The notes below the pieces were generated by a model. It did not search any database and had not been told where the DNA came from. It was given only the letters and a program-made list of their open reading frames with translations. Below, one piece after another: positions 6,645 through 8,072 of a stretch of 8,072 bases of DNA. The stretch is from contig JAGBGW010000036.1 of the NCBI GenBank assembly GCA_017935825.1, forward strand, positions 1 to 8,072. Direction: 5' to 3'. This DNA comes from Clostridia bacterium (GTDB lineage: Bacteria; Bacillota; Clostridia; Christensenellales; Maliibacteriaceae). Numbering within the stretch: the first letter of the stretch is position 1; every line of letters begins with the position of its first letter. A program made the translations under genes and the position numbers.

Positions 6645-8072
6645 TTACGGGCGGCTTGCGCGGTTGCTTTCCACAAGGACGTCGATGCCCTGTTCCTGCA
6701 GCACGCGGTAGAAATGGGATTCCAGATCGGATTCCTTGATATTACGGATGAAATTGACGATCAGCTGATCGCCATAGGACAGCACACCGCAGTTGTGGGG
6801 CGCGGAAGCCTGCACACCCAGAATAAAGTCAAGGCGTTCCACATAGGGCTTCATCGCTTCGGGCAGCTGCACCGCTCCAAGGTTGGACAGCGTCAGGCAG
6901 CTTTTGCACTCGCCCACTGCGTTGAACACCGCCTTCATGACAGCATTTTTGATAAACAGCGGCATGATCTTCACCAGCATGGATCGCTCGTCCCCCACGT
7001 TTTTGGCAATGCGGGTGGACATATATTTTGGTGTGACCTCAAGACCCATGGTGTGATGCACCACGCGGCAGATTTCTTCAAAACTATATTCACCAAGCCG
7101 CGGTGTGATCTGGGGCGTGGTATAAAGCGCAAAGTTGCGCAACGATTTACTGGGAAAGAGTTTTCGCAGGTTGACGGGGATGAGAATCTTGATGGGCTTT
7201 CTCTTTCGCACAGAGGGCACTTTTTCCTTCTGCCAGCGAAGAATCGCTTCCATCATCGCCGCGCACAAGAATGCGGTCAAGGTCACGTTGTAGTCGTGCG
7301 CTTTTTTGACCACCTGCGAGGCAGACATGGAAAAAGACGTCAGGTGCAAAAAGCCGTTAGATTCCTTGGTACCCTTCAGATGCCATGCGGTATCCTCATT
7401 GCGGCTTGCGGACACATCGCCTGCGTATTTGAGGAAGCTGTCTTCCAGTTCTTCGGGGGAAGGCTCCTCCAATCTGCCCAGAACGCCGTCGGTTGCAGGA
7501 ATGTGCACACCGTATTTCTGCTGCAGATATTCCGCCGTCAGCGTTTTTAAGAACACCAGAGCGCCGTTGCCGTCGGTAAGAGAGTGGAAAAACTCCACTG
7601 CAATGCGGTTTTTGTAGGCTATCACACGCAAAGCACACTGACGGGTCTGCTTTTTGGACATGCGGGCAAGGGGATGGCTTTGCTCATGGCTGATGGGGAT
7701 GGAATCCGCCACCTGCTCAAGGTAGTACCAGAACACGCCTTTTCGTAACCGCGCCGCGATCATGGGGAAGCGCCGCGCCGTTACGTCCAGTGCACTTTGC
7801 AGCACGTCTTTATCCACCGTCTCTGTCAACGTTACCGACAGGCGGAACACATTGCTCCAGTTTCTGTCCCGCGCGGCAGGATAAATTTTCGCCGCGTTGT
7901 CCAAACGCATCCAGCGCAGTTTATTTTCCTGCGCCATGGTACGGTTCAAAAATCGATTGATGCGCTGCCAGTCATCGCGGTTTTCTTCCAGATCATACAA
8001 CACATAGGCGTGCCAACGCTCGGGAGCGATGTAAAGCTCGCTTTTGCAGCCTGCAGAAAGCAATTTTTCATG
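6645..8072 (-). CDS. Alpha/beta-hydrolase C-terminus joined in frame to an alcohol-acetyltransferase-like enzyme (5' end outside window)
   Basis: The frame is open from the right edge (CAT GAA AAA TTG…) to TAA at 6647-6645, so it is partial. Codons from 8072 to about 7938 read like the end of an HSL-type alpha/beta-hydrolase: HEKLLSAGCKSELYIAPERW, then a His at 8012-8010 in WHAYVLY, the usual place of the catalytic His, then a final helix (RINRFLNRT). From the Met at 7937-7935 the protein becomes a roughly 430-residue acyltransferase of the alcohol-acetyltransferase/condensation superfamily: KLRWMRLDNAAKIYPA at its start, the active-site HxxxDG as FFHSLTDGNG (H118, D122 counted from that Met), and a late TLSNLGAV motif. 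No ribosome site precedes the Met at 7937, which favours a real fusion; independent starting by coupling within one frame remains possible. Substrates are unknown: expected chemistry is acyl transfer from CoA or a carrier to an alcohol or amine. First gene of an operon with the zinc-ribbon membrane protein. Confidence 0.8.
   Translation of the reverse strand, partial: HEKLLSAGCKSELYIAPERWHAYVLYDLEENRDDWQRINRFLNRTMAQENKLRWMRLDNAAKIYPAARDRNWSNVFRLSVTLTETVDKDVLQSALDVTARRFPMIAARLRKGVFWYYLEQVADSIPISHEQSHPLARMSKKQTRQCALRVIAYKNRIAVEFFHSLTDGNGALVFLKTLTAEYLQQKYGVHIPATDGVLGRLEEPSPEELEDSFLKYAGDVSASRNEDTAWHLKGTKESNGFLHLTSFSMSASQVVKKAHDYNVTLTAFLCAAMMEAILRWQKEKVPSVRKRKPIKILIPVNLRKLFPSKSLRNFALYTTPQITPRLGEYSFEEICRVVHHTMGLEVTPKYMSTRIAKNVGDERSMLVKIMPLFIKNAVMKAVFNAVGECKSCLTLSNLGAVQLPEAMKPYVERLDFILGVQASAPHNCGVLSYGDQLIVNFIRNIKESDLESHFYRVLQEQGIDVLVESNRASRP

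Noticed and set aside
6237..7550. Long open frame (437 codons) on the plus strand
   Set aside because: It is antisense to the zinc-ribbon and acyltransferase genes, His/Gln/Arg-rich with no domain, and has no ribosome site.
8061..8063. TTG at 8063 as the start of the acyltransferase
   Set aside because: The frame is open upstream to the edge with hydrolase-like residues on both sides of it, and no ribosome site is visible in the few bases available.

Overview
The window looks like chromosomal DNA from a low-to-mid GC Gram-positive anaerobe, most likely a gut-type Clostridia of the Oscillospiraceae/Ruminococcaceae kind. This is inferred from strong AAGGAGG-type ribosome binding sites, the style of the sigma/anti-sigma pair, the clostridial-looking FtsH with HEIGH at its zinc site, a BspA-like leucine-rich-repeat protein, and the acyltransferase plus zinc-ribbon membrane protein pair. 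I see no rRNA, tRNA, CRISPR array, transposase, integrase or phage gene.

Layout, left to right. (1) 1-866 (+): the 3' part of a leucine-rich-repeat protein whose start lies outside the window. (2) 912-2381 (+): malQ, a complete 4-alpha-glucanotransferase. It has its own near-consensus promoter, whose -35 lies inside the end of the LRR gene. A hairpin terminator at 2388-2421 can serve both malQ and the convergent ftsH. (3) 2473-4284 (-): a complete FtsH membrane AAA+ zinc protease. (4) 4285-4478: a divergent regulatory region with an 11-base direct repeat and an inverted repeat. (5) 4479-5042 and 5035-5901 (+): an ECF-type sigma factor overlapping by 8 bases a single-pass membrane protein that is almost certainly its anti-sigma partner. 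They are closed by a second bidirectional terminator at 5904-5935. (6) 5937-6632 and 6645-8072 (-): a two-gene operon. Its upstream gene reads as the C-terminal end of an alpha/beta-hydrolase joined in frame to an alcohol-acetyltransferase-like (condensation superfamily) enzyme. Its downstream gene encodes a zinc-ribbon protein with six membrane segments.

How they fit together: malQ is alpha-glucan housekeeping and has no visible partner here. FtsH and the sigma/anti-sigma pair are both envelope-associated and share an upstream region, so common control is possible but unproven. The (-) pair at the right end looks like a membrane-linked acyl-transfer module of unknown product, and the apparent hydrolase-acyltransferase fusion is the most interesting item in the window.
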